DNA of 64,000 nucleotides from Halopseudomonas bauzanensis. GTDB lineage: Bacteria > Pseudomonadota > Gammaproteobacteria > Pseudomonadales > Pseudomonadaceae. Location of the stretch: positions 570,278 to 634,277 of the forward strand of contig NZ_FOUA01000001.1 of NCBI RefSeq assembly GCF_900114735.1, written 5' to 3'. The notes below the pieces were generated by a model, which was given only the letters and a program-made list of their open reading frames with translations, searched no databases and was not told the origin of the DNA. Below, in pieces: positions 50,443-58,388 of this stretch; position 1 is the first letter of the stretch, and each line of letters begins with the position of its first letter. The position numbers and the translations under genes were made by a program.

Positions 50443-51567
50443 ATGGACCGCCTCTCTTCGCCAGGTAAGTCAGCTCTCGCGCTGCTGATCACCGAGGAGC
50501 TCGAATCGGACCACGAAGCCCATGTGCGCCGGCATCTCGCAGAGCAGCTCGCCGGTGTGCTGGGTCTGCGCTTTACCGGTGTACGGCACGGCAGGCAGCT
50601 GGATGAAACCGATATCTATGTCATTCCCGATGCCACGCTGGTGACCCCGCAGCCCGGCATCCGCTCCGATCAGGATTTGTACGGCGGCGTAGTGGCCCGA
50701 CCGTTCATGGCCAGCAAAGCCATCTCCCATCCCCTGATCAGCAGCGACGCCGCCGCACCCGACGGTTGGACCGAACGCTTCATGGAACTGGCCGGGGATG
50801 TGGTGCTGCCCGGTTACAGTGCTTTCAATCTGGATGATGCACTGCGCGCTGGCGCGCAGTTATTGCAGCAGGGCCCAATACGGGTCAAGGTCGTGCAGGC
50901 CCGTGCCGGTCGTGGCCAGCAGGTAATCCATGCAATGCCCGAGCTGGAAAAATGGCTGGCCCAGCAGGATGCCTCCCGCGTACGACAGGACGGCGTGGTG
51001 CTGGAGGTGAACCTGACCTCCGTTAGAACCTTCAGCGTTGGCCAGTTGCGTATCGGCGGCATGGTGATCAGCTACTTCGGTTGCCAGAACCTGACCGACG
51101 CCAATGATGGCACTGCGGTGTACGGCGGCTCGGATCTGTGGCTGGTGCGTGGCGACTATACCGCCCTGCTGCGAGAGATACCCGATCCCGTGGCGCGCCA
51201 GCTTATCCACCAGGCCCACCGCTATGAGCAGGCGGCCGAAGCGGCGTTCCCCGGTTTCATTGCGTCACGGCGCAATTGCGACGTTGCCGTTGGTCGCGAC
51301 CCGAGCGGACAGCAACGCAGCGGCGTGCTGGAACAATCCTGGCGTATCGGCGGCGCTAGCAGTGCGGAGGTTTACGCCCTGTTGGCCTTCGTCGCCGAAC
51401 CGGCGCTGCAGCGCCTGCAGGCTTCGAGCTGTGAGATCTACGGCGAGGCGCCAGTCATCCCGCCGGACGTCACCCTGTTGTATCAGGGTGATGCCTCGGC
51501 TACCGGCCCCATCACCATCGGAGTAAGGGTTACCCCATGGCAGCAACCAGTGATTACATCGAACTGA
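50443..51567 (+). CDS. DUF3182 family protein (possible ATP-grasp fold)
   Basis: 374 aa from ATG 50443, behind GGGGGACG; an ATG 5 codons upstream is possible. The family is conserved in Pseudomonas beside an alpha/beta hydrolase. GPIRVKVVQARAGRGQQVI and DGVVLEVNLTSVRTFSVGQL resemble ATP-grasp nucleotide and metal regions, which is inference. Its 3' end overlaps the hydrolase gene by 31 nt, indicating coupling. Confidence 0.75.
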   Translation: MDRLSSPGKSALALLITEELESDHEAHVRRHLAEQLAGVLGLRFTGVRHGRQLDETDIYVIPDATLVTPQPGIRSDQDLYGGVVARPFMASKAISHPLISSDAAAPDGWTERFMELAGDVVLPGYSAFNLDDALRAGAQLLQQGPIRVKVVQARAGRGQQVIHAMPELEKWLAQQDASRVRQDGVVLEVNLTSVRTFSVGQLRIGGMVISYFGCQNLTDANDGTAVYGGSDLWLVRGDYTALLREIPDPVARQLIHQAHRYEQAAEAAFPGFIASRRNCDVAVGRDPSGQQRSGVLEQSWRIGGASSAEVYALLAFVAEPALQRLQASSCEIYGEAPVIPPDVTLLYQGDASATGPITIGVRVTPWQQPVITSN

Positions 51568-52286
51568 CAGTAGAAGGCGAACAGATCGCCGGCACTCTGC
51601 TCTCCCCCCAGAAACAGATGCCCGGTTTGCTTTTCGTGCACGGCTGGGGCGGCAGCCAGAGCCGCGACATGATGCGCGCACGGGGTGTCGCCGGCCTCGG
51701 CTGTGTCTGCCTGACGTTCGACTTGCGCGGCCACGAGAAGACCATGGCGCACCGGCAGAGGGTGACCCGCGGGCAGAACCTGGAAGATATTCTGGTGGCC
51801 TACGACCGTCTTGCCCAGCATCCGGCGACGGACCCTGAGCGTATCGCCGTGATTGGCACCAGTTACGGCGGTTATCTGGCAACCATCCTGACCACGCTAC
51901 GGCCGGTGCGCTGGCTGGCCATGCGCGTGCCCGCGCTGTACTGGGACGAACAATGGAATCTGCCCAAGCAGCAACTGGATCGCGCAGAGTTGATGCGCTA
52001 TCGCCAGAGCACTCTCGGTCCTCTGGATAATCGCGCACTGGGCGCCTGCGCCACCTTCGAAGGGGATGTGCTGATCGTCGAATCCGAACACGACGAGCAT
52101 GTGCCCCACGAAACCATCATGAACTACCGCTCCTCCTGCCGCAGAGCGCACTCCATGACCCACCGCATCATTGATGGCGCCGATCATGGCCTGTCCTCTG
52201 AACGTTGTCAGCAGGCCTATACCAGCATCCTGACCAATTGGATCAGCGAGATGATCATCGGCGACCGGATCGGTCACCTGTCCTGA
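51537..52286 (+). CDS. Alpha/beta hydrolase
   Basis: 249 aa cytoplasmic hydrolase. Oxyanion region LLFVHGWGGSQS, nucleophile Ser in VIGTSYGGYLA, acidic residue in ESEHDEHVPHE, and catalytic His in DGADHGLS make a full triad. The pattern is of dienelactone hydrolase/peptidase S9-like enzymes. It overlaps the DUF3182 gene by 31 nt. Substrate unknown. Confidence 0.88.
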   Translation: MAATSDYIELTVEGEQIAGTLLSPQKQMPGLLFVHGWGGSQSRDMMRARGVAGLGCVCLTFDLRGHEKTMAHRQRVTRGQNLEDILVAYDRLAQHPATDPERIAVIGTSYGGYLATILTTLRPVRWLAMRVPALYWDEQWNLPKQQLDRAELMRYRQSTLGPLDNRALGACATFEGDVLIVESEHDEHVPHETIMNYRSSCRRAHSMTHRIIDGADHGLSSERCQQAYTSILTNWISEMIIGDRIGHLS

Positions 52287-52293
52287 GCCCGCG

Positions 52294-52303
52294 CCATACT
52301 TAA
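52294..52303 (+). promoter_or_regulatory. RpoS-like -10 before the DUF4142 gene
   Basis: CCATACTTAA differs from the sigma-38 -10 consensus CTATACTTAA at one position and lies 80 bp before the ATG. It supports stress or stationary-phase control; no -35 is needed for such promoters. Confidence 0.45.
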
Positions 52304-52383
52304 GGTAGACGACGATTTAGGTTGAACCTTGCGGGCCGGAAATTCATCTATTCAGATACATACCCCAGTAGCAGAGGTGAATC

Positions 52384-53070
52384 ATGCACAACGCACAACA
52401 ACCGACGCATTTGAAATTACTGGCCTGCGCCGTCATGTCAGTGGCCCTGGGTTGTACCGCCGTTGCTGTCCATGCACAACAGGACGCACCAGCCGACATT
52501 GACCGATCCACGCAGACCTCGGGCCCAACCGGCACGCCTGCCACTACCGGTGACGGTGGCAGTGCCGATACCACCGGCGCCATTCGTGATAACGATGTGG
52601 ATGGTGGCATGGCCGGCATGGATACCGATAACGACACCATTGATGCGAATGATTTTCTTGAGGAAGCCTCAGCCAAGGGCGTTGCGGAAATCGAAACCGC
52701 GCGCAAGGCGCTGGAACAGGGCCAATCGGAACAGGTCAAGGAATTTGCCAACATGATGATCAAGGATCATGCGGCAGCCAACGAGAAAATGGCCGAACTG
52801 GCTGCCTCGAAAGACCTGGAAATATCCGATGAAGCCACGCTGATGGACAAAGCCAAGGCGATGATTCTCGATGCGCGTGACGGCGAATCCTTCGATGCCG
52901 CCTATGCCAACAACCAGGTCGCGGCGCATGAGCAGACCATCGAACTGTTCGAACGGGCCGCCCGCTCGGATGATGCCGAGATCGCCAGTTTCGCCAAGGA
53001 AACCCTGCCGAAGCTCAAGGAACACCTGAAACAGGCCCAGGCACTGGTCGAGTCCACTCCGGATACCTGA
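52384..53070 (+). CDS. DUF4142 periplasmic protein
   Basis: 228 aa. The signal peptide ends about VAVHAQ, then comes a Thr/Gly/Asp-rich low-complexity linker (residues 35-80). The DUF4142 helical domain follows: DFLEEASAKGVAEIETARKA, FANMMIKDHAAANEKM, and NNQVAAHEQTIELFERA. The fold is ferritin-like, with conserved His residues in DHAAANEKM and AAHEQ. GAGGTGA precedes the ATG. Function unknown; usually stress-associated. Confidence 0.88.
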   Translation: MHNAQQPTHLKLLACAVMSVALGCTAVAVHAQQDAPADIDRSTQTSGPTGTPATTGDGGSADTTGAIRDNDVDGGMAGMDTDNDTIDANDFLEEASAKGVAEIETARKALEQGQSEQVKEFANMMIKDHAAANEKMAELAASKDLEISDEATLMDKAKAMILDARDGESFDAAYANNQVAAHEQTIELFERAARSDDAEIASFAKETLPKLKEHLKQAQALVESTPDT

Positions 53071-53090
53071 TATCGGACGCGCTTGATAAT

Positions 53091-53112
53091 GGGGCCCGGC
53101 TTATGTCGGGCC
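53091..53112 (+). terminator. Terminator after the DUF4142 gene
   Basis: Stem GGCCCG with CGGGCC around GCTTATGT, followed by TCTTGGTTTG. It lies 20 bp after the stop, between convergent genes. Confidence 0.55.
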
Positions 53113-53162
53113 TCTTGGTTTGTGGCTCTGAACCACCCCTCCCAAACTGATTTCCCCTGTCG

Positions 53163-54788
53163 TCAACTGACCGCCACTGGCGCAGCCGGCTCGAAACTGT
53201 CCGAGCGCGCCATGGACCACATTCGCCGATAGAATTCCCCCTGCACCTCGCCCTTGAGCAAGGCACCCGGTTCGAGAAAGGCATGCATCTGCGAGTACAG
53301 TTTGACCTCAGTGGCGGACAATCGGTGCACAAGAAAATGGGGCTCCAGTTGCGCGGGATGGGACAACCCTGCCGCCGCCAGCATTTCCGCCAGGGCAATC
53401 ATGGTATTGCGATGAAAGTGATACACCCGCTCAGCCTTGTCCGGCACCACCAGGGCACGTTGGCGTAGCGGATCCTGGGTAGCGACGCCGGTAGGACAAC
53501 GGTTAGTGTGACAGGTGCGAGACTGGATGCAGCCAATGGCGAACATGAAGCCGCGCGCAGAATTGACCCAATCCGCCCCTATCGCCAGCACCGAGGCGAT
53601 ATCAAACGCGCTGATGATCTTGCCACTGGCGCCGATGCGGATCTGGTCACGCAGCCCCACGCCAACCAGAGTGTTATGGACGAACATCAGGCCCTCACGC
53701 AGCGGCACGCCCAGGTGATTGGTGAACTCCAAAGGCGCGGCGCCGGTACCTCCTTCCTTGCCGTCTACCACGATGAAATCCGGCACGATACCGGTCTCCA
53801 GCATAGCCTTGGCGATCGCCATGAATTCCCACGGATGGCCCAGGCACAGCTTGAAACCGACCGGCTTGCCTTCGGCCAATTCGCGCAGGTGTTGAATGAA
53901 CTGCAGTAATTCGATGGGCGTGGAGAAGGTCGTGTGCCGCGCTGGCGAGATGCAATCGCGATCCTGGGGAATGCCGCGGGTCGCGGCAATTTCGGCGCTG
54001 ATCTTGTGTTTGGGCAGAATCCCACCGTGCCCGGGCTTGGCGCCCTGACTCAGCTTGATTTCGATCATCTTCACCTGCGGCCGGCGCGCCTGGACCGCGA
54101 AGCGCTCGGCATCGAATGCCCCGTTGTCGTCACGGCAGCCGAAGTAGCCACTACCCAGCTCCCAGATCAGGTCCCCGCCATGCTCCAGGTGATAGGGGCT
54201 GATGCTGCCCTCCCCCGTGTCATGGGCGAAGTTGCCCAGCTGCGCCCCCTTGTTCAGCGCCGAGATGGCGTTGGCGCTCAGGGAGCCGAAACTCATCGCC
54301 GAAATATTCAGTACCGACGCCGAATACGGCTGACGACACTGTGGGCCACCGACGGTCACGCGGAACTCGTCCGGGTTGCCATGCACCACCGGCAGCATCG
54401 AATGGCTGATGAACTCGAACCCGGTGTGGTTGACGTCTTTCAGCGTGCCAAACGGGGTATCAGCCGTCTGATTCTTGGCCCGGGCATAGACCAGCGAGCG
54501 CTGCGCCCGGGAGAACGGCAACTGCTCGTTGTCACTCTCGATCAGATACTGACGGATCTCCGGGCGAATGCTTTCCACCAGATAGCGGATATTGCCAAGA
54601 ATCGGATAATTGCGCCGCACGGCGTGCCGATGCTGCAACAAGTCGAAAATCCCGAGCAGACTGAGCGCAGCGGCAACAAGAGTCAACGGCCACAACCAAC
54701 CGATAGTGGACAGGAACGGCAGGCTGAGAAGGGTGAGCAGCACGCACAGGGCAAAGAAGGTATAGCGACCAAACAGTGGCAGTTTCAT
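53163..54788 (-). CDS. FMN-binding glutamate synthase family protein
   Basis: 541 aa, resembling the GltB FMN/2-oxoglutarate domain standing alone. Two N-terminal membrane segments (residues 8-50) anchor it. Catalytic-domain stretches: MSFGSLSANAISALNKGA, AKPGHGGILPKHKI, VVDGKEGGTGAAPLEF, and the cysteine cluster SRTCHTNRCPTGVATQ likely for a 3Fe-4S centre. No glutaminase domain, so it cannot be a complete GOGAT. Role in the cell is unknown. GGGAG precedes the ATG. Confidence 0.88.
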   Translation of the reverse strand: MKLPLFGRYTFFALCVLLTLLSLPFLSTIGWLWPLTLVAAALSLLGIFDLLQHRHAVRRNYPILGNIRYLVESIRPEIRQYLIESDNEQLPFSRAQRSLVYARAKNQTADTPFGTLKDVNHTGFEFISHSMLPVVHGNPDEFRVTVGGPQCRQPYSASVLNISAMSFGSLSANAISALNKGAQLGNFAHDTGEGSISPYHLEHGGDLIWELGSGYFGCRDDNGAFDAERFAVQARRPQVKMIEIKLSQGAKPGHGGILPKHKISAEIAATRGIPQDRDCISPARHTTFSTPIELLQFIQHLRELAEGKPVGFKLCLGHPWEFMAIAKAMLETGIVPDFIVVDGKEGGTGAAPLEFTNHLGVPLREGLMFVHNTLVGVGLRDQIRIGASGKIISAFDIASVLAIGADWVNSARGFMFAIGCIQSRTCHTNRCPTGVATQDPLRQRALVVPDKAERVYHFHRNTMIALAEMLAAAGLSHPAQLEPHFLVHRLSATEVKLYSQMHAFLEPGALLKGEVQGEFYRRMWSMARSDSFEPAAPVAVS

Positions 54789-54841
54789 TCCGGCTCCCGG
54801 TGACAGACCAGTCAGGAGTCTAACAGGAGCCCGGAACGAAA

Positions 54842-54871
54842 AAACCCTCGCATCTCTCGATGCGAGGGTTT
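54842..54871 (-). terminator. Terminator of the tRNA operon
   Basis: Perfect 13-bp stem AAACCCTCGCATC with GATGCGAGGGTTT, loop TCTC. On the minus strand it continues into a run of six T residues, just 6 bp beyond the tRNA-Asp 3' end. Confidence 0.88.
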
Positions 54872-54877
54872 CGGATA

Positions 54878-54954
54878 TGGCGCAGTGGACGGGACTCGAA
54901 CCCGCGACCCCCGGCGTGACAGGCCGGTATTCTAACCAACTGAACTACCACTGC
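54878..54954 (-). tRNA. tRNA-Asp (anticodon GTC)
   Basis: 77 nt with encoded CCA. Acceptor GCAGTGG pairs with CCACTGC. The anticodon arm is CCGGC-CTGTCAC-GCCGG with GTC at the centre, and the T arm is GCGGG-TTCGAGT-CCCGT. Second gene of a two-tRNA transcript. Confidence 0.96.
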
Positions 54955-54967
54955 GCGTTACCTCGAG

Positions 54968-55043
54968 TGGTGGGTGATGACGGGATCGAACCGCCGACCC
55001 TCTGCTTGTAAGGCAGATGCTCTCCCAGCTGAGCTAATCACCC
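54968..55043 (-). tRNA. tRNA-Val (anticodon TAC)
   Basis: 76 nt with encoded CCA. Acceptor GGGTGAT pairs with ATCACCC. The anticodon arm is TCTGC-CTTACAA-GCAGA with TAC at the centre, and the T loop is TTCGATC. First gene of the transcript, 13 bp before tRNA-Asp. Confidence 0.96.
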
Positions 55044-55065
55044 ATTTGCTCTCGAAGTGGGGCGC

Positions 55066-55094
55066 ATTCTAGGCAGGTTTAAGACGTCTGGCAA
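55066..55094 (-). promoter_or_regulatory. tRNA operon promoter
   Basis: On the minus strand TTGCCA, exact 17-bp spacer, TAGAAT, followed by the GC-rich discriminator GCGCCCCAC. That discriminator is typical of stringently controlled stable-RNA promoters. It lies 22 bp before tRNA-Val. Confidence 0.82.
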
Positions 55095-55232
55095 TACCTT
55101 TTGTGAAATAAATCCCGCTTTCTTTCAATATGTTATGCAGTCGTCCGGCGGGACTGGCTGAAAATCTCCTCACGCGCAATAATGCCCGCCCTTCCCATTT
55201 TCCAAATTCATGCATCATCACAAGGACTGCCC

Positions 55233-56150
55233 ATGTGGTTTCGTAATCTATTGCTCTACCGTTTCAGCCAGGACGTCCCTTTTAACGAAGCAGAACTGCT
55301 CGCCGCCCTTGAACAACGCCCCGCTCGCCCCTGCGCCAGCCAGGAAACCCACACTCTGGGGTGGACCACCCCCTTCGGTCGTCACTCCGAGAATCTGTTG
55401 CAGGTTGCCGAGGGTTACTGGCTGGTCGCGTTGCGCAAGGAAGAACGGATCCTGCCCGGCAGCGTGGTGAAGGACGCCCTGGCCGAGAAAGTGGAAGAGA
55501 TCGAAGCCCGCGACGCCCGCAAGGTCTACAAGAAAGAGCGCGATACCCTCAAGGACGACATCATCATGTCCCTGCTGCCGCGCGCCTTCACTCGCACCCA
55601 GACCACCCTGGCCTGCATCGCCCCTAAGGAAGGCTGGATTGCCGTCGACACTTCCAGCGCCAAGCGCGCTGAAGACCTGCTCAGTCTGCTGCGTGAAGGT
55701 ACCGGCAGCCTGCCGGTGCGGCCGATGAACGTGAAGATGGCCCCCGCCGCCTGCATGACCGATTGGGTCAAGACCGGCCAGGCCCCCGAAGGATTGCTGA
55801 TCTCCGATGAATGCGAGCTGCGCGACACCGGTGAAGATGGCGGTGTGATCCGCTGCAAGCGCCAGGATCTGTCCAGCGACGAAATTCAGCAGCACCTGAC
55901 GGTCGGCAAGCAGGTCAGCCAGTTGGCGCTGCACTGGCATGACAAGTTGTCCTTCACGCTGGATGACAAACTCGCGGTCAAACGCCTGCGCTTCGAAGAG
56001 CTGCTGCGTGATGAAGCGGATGATCAGGGTGGCGACGACATGGCCGGCCAACTGGATGCCAGCTTCGTCATCATGTCCCGCACCCTGTCGGAACTGCTTC
56101 CGGCCCTGACTGCGGCACTGGGCGGCGAAGATATTCCGCAAGGTATCTGA
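55233..56150 (+). CDS. rdgC: Recombination-associated protein RdgC
   Basis: 305 aa ring-forming DNA-binding protein that limits RecA activity. Start [17 protein letters not shown] at 55233 matches the family and follows AAGGA; an upstream frame extension is discarded. Typical stretches are [32 protein letters not shown] and [19 protein letters not shown]. Length is normal. Followed by an AT-rich gene-free region with DnaA-like boxes. Confidence 0.95.
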   Translation: MWFRNLLLYRFSQDVPFNEAELLAALEQRPARPCASQETHTLGWTTPFGRHSENLLQVAEGYWLVALRKEERILPGSVVKDALAEKVEEIEARDARKVYKKERDTLKDDIIMSLLPRAFTRTQTTLACIAPKEGWIAVDTSSAKRAEDLLSLLREGTGSLPVRPMNVKMAPAACMTDWVKTGQAPEGLLISDECELRDTGEDGGVIRCKRQDLSSDEIQQHLTVGKQVSQLALHWHDKLSFTLDDKLAVKRLRFEELLRDEADDQGGDDMAGQLDASFVIMSRTLSELLPALTAALGGEDIPQGI

Positions 56151-56497
56151 CCACCAGCCCAGCTATAACGGGGCTTGGGCAAGCTATCCACAAAAGCTGT
56201 GGAAAACTCTGTGGATAGCCTGCCTAAAACTCTCCCCGCAGCAAGTAATACGTGGCTGCGAGTCAAAATGCTCAAAATATAACCACATGTTTTTTGCAAT
56301 AAAATCAACAAGTTACAAACATGCGTGATATTTCAGTTAGTTAGACTGGCATTTTATCCACCACCGAAGGTCCCGCCCTTCCGCTGTGCACAATGTCAAG
56401 CGCCCACGTCTCAAAAATCGTTAAAAAAACCCCGATAAAAACCGCCGTACGCTCTTGACGGGCCGGGCAAAACCTTCCAACTAGATAGATGCAATAC
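56151..56497. other. AT-rich gene-free region between rdgC and the lipoprotein gene
   Basis: 347 bp between convergent genes. It holds an inverted repeat with two DnaA-like boxes (56178-56224), an A+T-rich tract (about 56265-56360), and a third DnaA-like 9-mer TTATCCACC at 56354-56362. No gene was recognised. Confidence 0.6.
56178..56224. repeat. Inverted repeat carrying two DnaA-like boxes
   Basis: 15-bp arms with one mismatch (GGCAAGCTATCCACA against TGTGGATAGCCTGCC). They contain CTATCCACA (56184-56192) and its inverted copy (56210-56218), each one base from the DnaA consensus TTATCCACA. TGTGGAAAA lies between. It could equally be a transcription terminator for rdgC. Confidence 0.55.
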
Positions 56498-57112
56498 TCA
56501 CTTCTCTCGCATCCGATCCAGCCAGGCGTTGGCTTCCCGACCGGAAGCGGTGTGCGCATAGTGCCGGGCAATATAATTCATGCGTTGCTCGGCAGTCTGC
56601 CGGTCACCCGCTTCGGCGGCCTGCATTGCGAGCCGGTATTCGGCTCCTGCCATATCCTCCAGCAGCTCGTGCAGCCGGGGTGCAACCTCGGTGCGGTAGT
56701 CGGAGTCGGGGTAGCGGCGGACAAAGTCGGCAAACTGCGCGTGAACCTTGCGGCCCTCTTTCAGACGCAGTGCATCATCATCGGCAGTCATCTCGAAGCG
56801 TGCATATTGCGCCAGGGTCAACAGATAGGCGGAATAGTCCGGGTAAGGGGGCTCCACGTGCCGTTTCTGGTAATCATTGAGCAATGTCTCCACCGCCACC
56901 ACTTCACCCTGCTGAAGACAGACATAGGCGGCTTGCTGTTCCAGCTCGGGCGCTTGGTGTTGGCGCAGATCCGAGATCAGTTTGGTGTCACAACGCCCCA
57001 TGCTGATCTTCGCCCGGGCATCAACCAGGCCTTCCTCCTGACGCTGCTGCGAGCCCGTACTCGCACACCCGGCCAGACCGGCCAATAGCAACAGCACTAC
57101 ACATAAACGCAT
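56498..57112 (-). CDS. Lipoprotein downstream of the type II secretion operon
   Basis: 204 aa. Signal peptide with lipobox LAGLAGC (Cys16), followed by an alpha-helical, TPR-like domain: RRYPDSDYRTEVAPRLHEL and EAGDRQTAEQRMNYIARHYA resemble BamD-type repeats. GAGGAAA precedes the ATG at 57112; the long upstream frame lies inside gspN. It starts 35 bp after the gspN stop. An accessory role in secretion is possible but unproven. Confidence 0.78.
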   Translation of the reverse strand: MRLCVVLLLLAGLAGCASTGSQQRQEEGLVDARAKISMGRCDTKLISDLRQHQAPELEQQAAYVCLQQGEVVAVETLLNDYQKRHVEPPYPDYSAYLLTLAQYARFEMTADDDALRLKEGRKVHAQFADFVRRYPDSDYRTEVAPRLHELLEDMAGAEYRLAMQAAEAGDRQTAEQRMNYIARHYAHTASGREANAWLDRMREK

Positions 57113-57147
57113 CGAATTTCCTCTGCCATCACGGCTATGGTTCCGTT

Positions 57148-57903
57148 TCACTGTAATTGCGCCTGCCAGCTCACCCAACCCTGCGGGTTCGGTCGGCCAA
57201 GCAGGCCAAGCCCCTCGGACAGCATGGGTTCGGCATCTGCCCGCGCCTGCAATTGCACATTGAGTTTCATTGGCTGACCTGGACGCCAGCGCGCATCCCC
57301 CATCAACCCCAAAGGCCCGCCCTGATCCTGCAGATCCAGGGTCAACCAGCCGTCCGCATTCCCCAGTGTCGCGGTCAGATGCCCGAATGGCATCGCCTGG
57401 GGCAAGCCACCCGCCGCATCCTGCCATACCAGGCGGCCGTTGGCTGCAACCACTGACTCGAAATCCTCCAGTGCCAGTTGGGGCACATCCAGCAACCAGG
57501 CGCCGCGCAGCACGAAGGGCGCATTGTTAATGGCTGCCATGCTCGCGGCATCGAGCGTGCCGTGGATATCGGTGAGCGTCAGCGAGCCCAGCCCAGCGTT
57601 CAGTTGTGCGTTGACGTTGCCGTTACGCGGCTGCCAGAGCAAATCAAGACCGACCTGACCGCCGAGCAGACGGGACGGCAGCCAATCCCAGCTGAGCCGT
57701 CCCTGATCAACCCCATCCACTTCCACTCGCGCCACCTGTCCGGACCACAGCGTGCCGGTCAGCCCATGCAGGGTCACTGCGGCGGGCAATTGCCCTTCCA
57801 GGCGCTTCCAGACAAAGGCCGCCGGCAGATTCCACAGCAGGGTCAGCAGGTACAACAACAGGGCGCAGACCAGCATGGCCTTGATATTCCAGCGTTTGAT
57901 CAT
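57148..57903 (-). CDS. gspN: Type II secretion system protein N
   Basis: 251 aa. One N-terminal membrane segment (residues 8-30, MLVCALLLYLLTLLWNLPAA) and a periplasmic beta-rich domain with LHGLTGTLWSGQVARVEVDG, typical of GspN. ATG 57903 overlaps the gspM stop by 4 nt. GspN is absent from some T2SS, such as the P. aeruginosa Xcp system as I recall it, so its presence separates this system from Xcp. Confidence 0.88.
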   Translation of the reverse strand: MIKRWNIKAMLVCALLLYLLTLLWNLPAAFVWKRLEGQLPAAVTLHGLTGTLWSGQVARVEVDGVDQGRLSWDWLPSRLLGGQVGLDLLWQPRNGNVNAQLNAGLGSLTLTDIHGTLDAASMAAINNAPFVLRGAWLLDVPQLALEDFESVVAANGRLVWQDAAGGLPQAMPFGHLTATLGNADGWLTLDLQDQGGPLGLMGDARWRPGQPMKLNVQLQARADAEPMLSEGLGLLGRPNPQGWVSWQAQLQ

Positions 57904-58388
57904 GACCGCGGCTCCACCTTGACCCGGGCCGATACCTGCCCCGGCGCCGCTCCTGCATCCACCGCCAACTGGCTGACCTGCAATCCGTGGCGCTGCTCCA
58001 GCTCCGCCAGCCACAACACCAACCTGTCGAAACTCGTTTCGCTGAACCACAGCCGTGCGCCCTGCCCTTCGGGCTGGACCCGCTCCATCGTCTCGCGGAT
58101 ACCGGCAGCGCTGGCGGAGACCTCCACCAGGGTCAACACCGAGCCGCCTGCTGCCGCGCCATTGCCCGGACGATCTTGTTGCGCCGCCTGGCGCTTGACC
58201 TGCGTCGCGACCTGCTGCATCCAGCTCAGGTCCGCCGACAAGGCGCTGATATCTGTCCGCAACTGCTCACGTTTCTGGGCCAACGGCTCCCAGATCAACA
58301 ACCAGAGCACCAGGATGAACAGCAGCACCGCTCCGCCAGCCAGAATGATACGTTCCCGCGGGGCCAGCCCCGCCCACCAGGCATTCAT
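57900..58388 (-). CDS. gspM: Type II secretion system protein M
   Basis: 162 aa bitopic inner-membrane protein that pairs with GspL. Short cytoplasmic N terminus (WWAGLAPRERI), one membrane helix (LAGGAVLLFILVLWLLIW), then a periplasmic coiled stretch and ferredoxin-like domain. Overlaps gspN and gspL by 4 nt each. Confidence 0.9.
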   Translation of the reverse strand: MNAWWAGLAPRERIILAGGAVLLFILVLWLLIWEPLAQKREQLRTDISALSADLSWMQQVATQVKRQAAQQDRPGNGAAAGGSVLTLVEVSASAAGIRETMERVQPEGQGARLWFSETSFDRLVLWLAELEQRHGLQVSQLAVDAGAAPGQVSARVKVEPRS

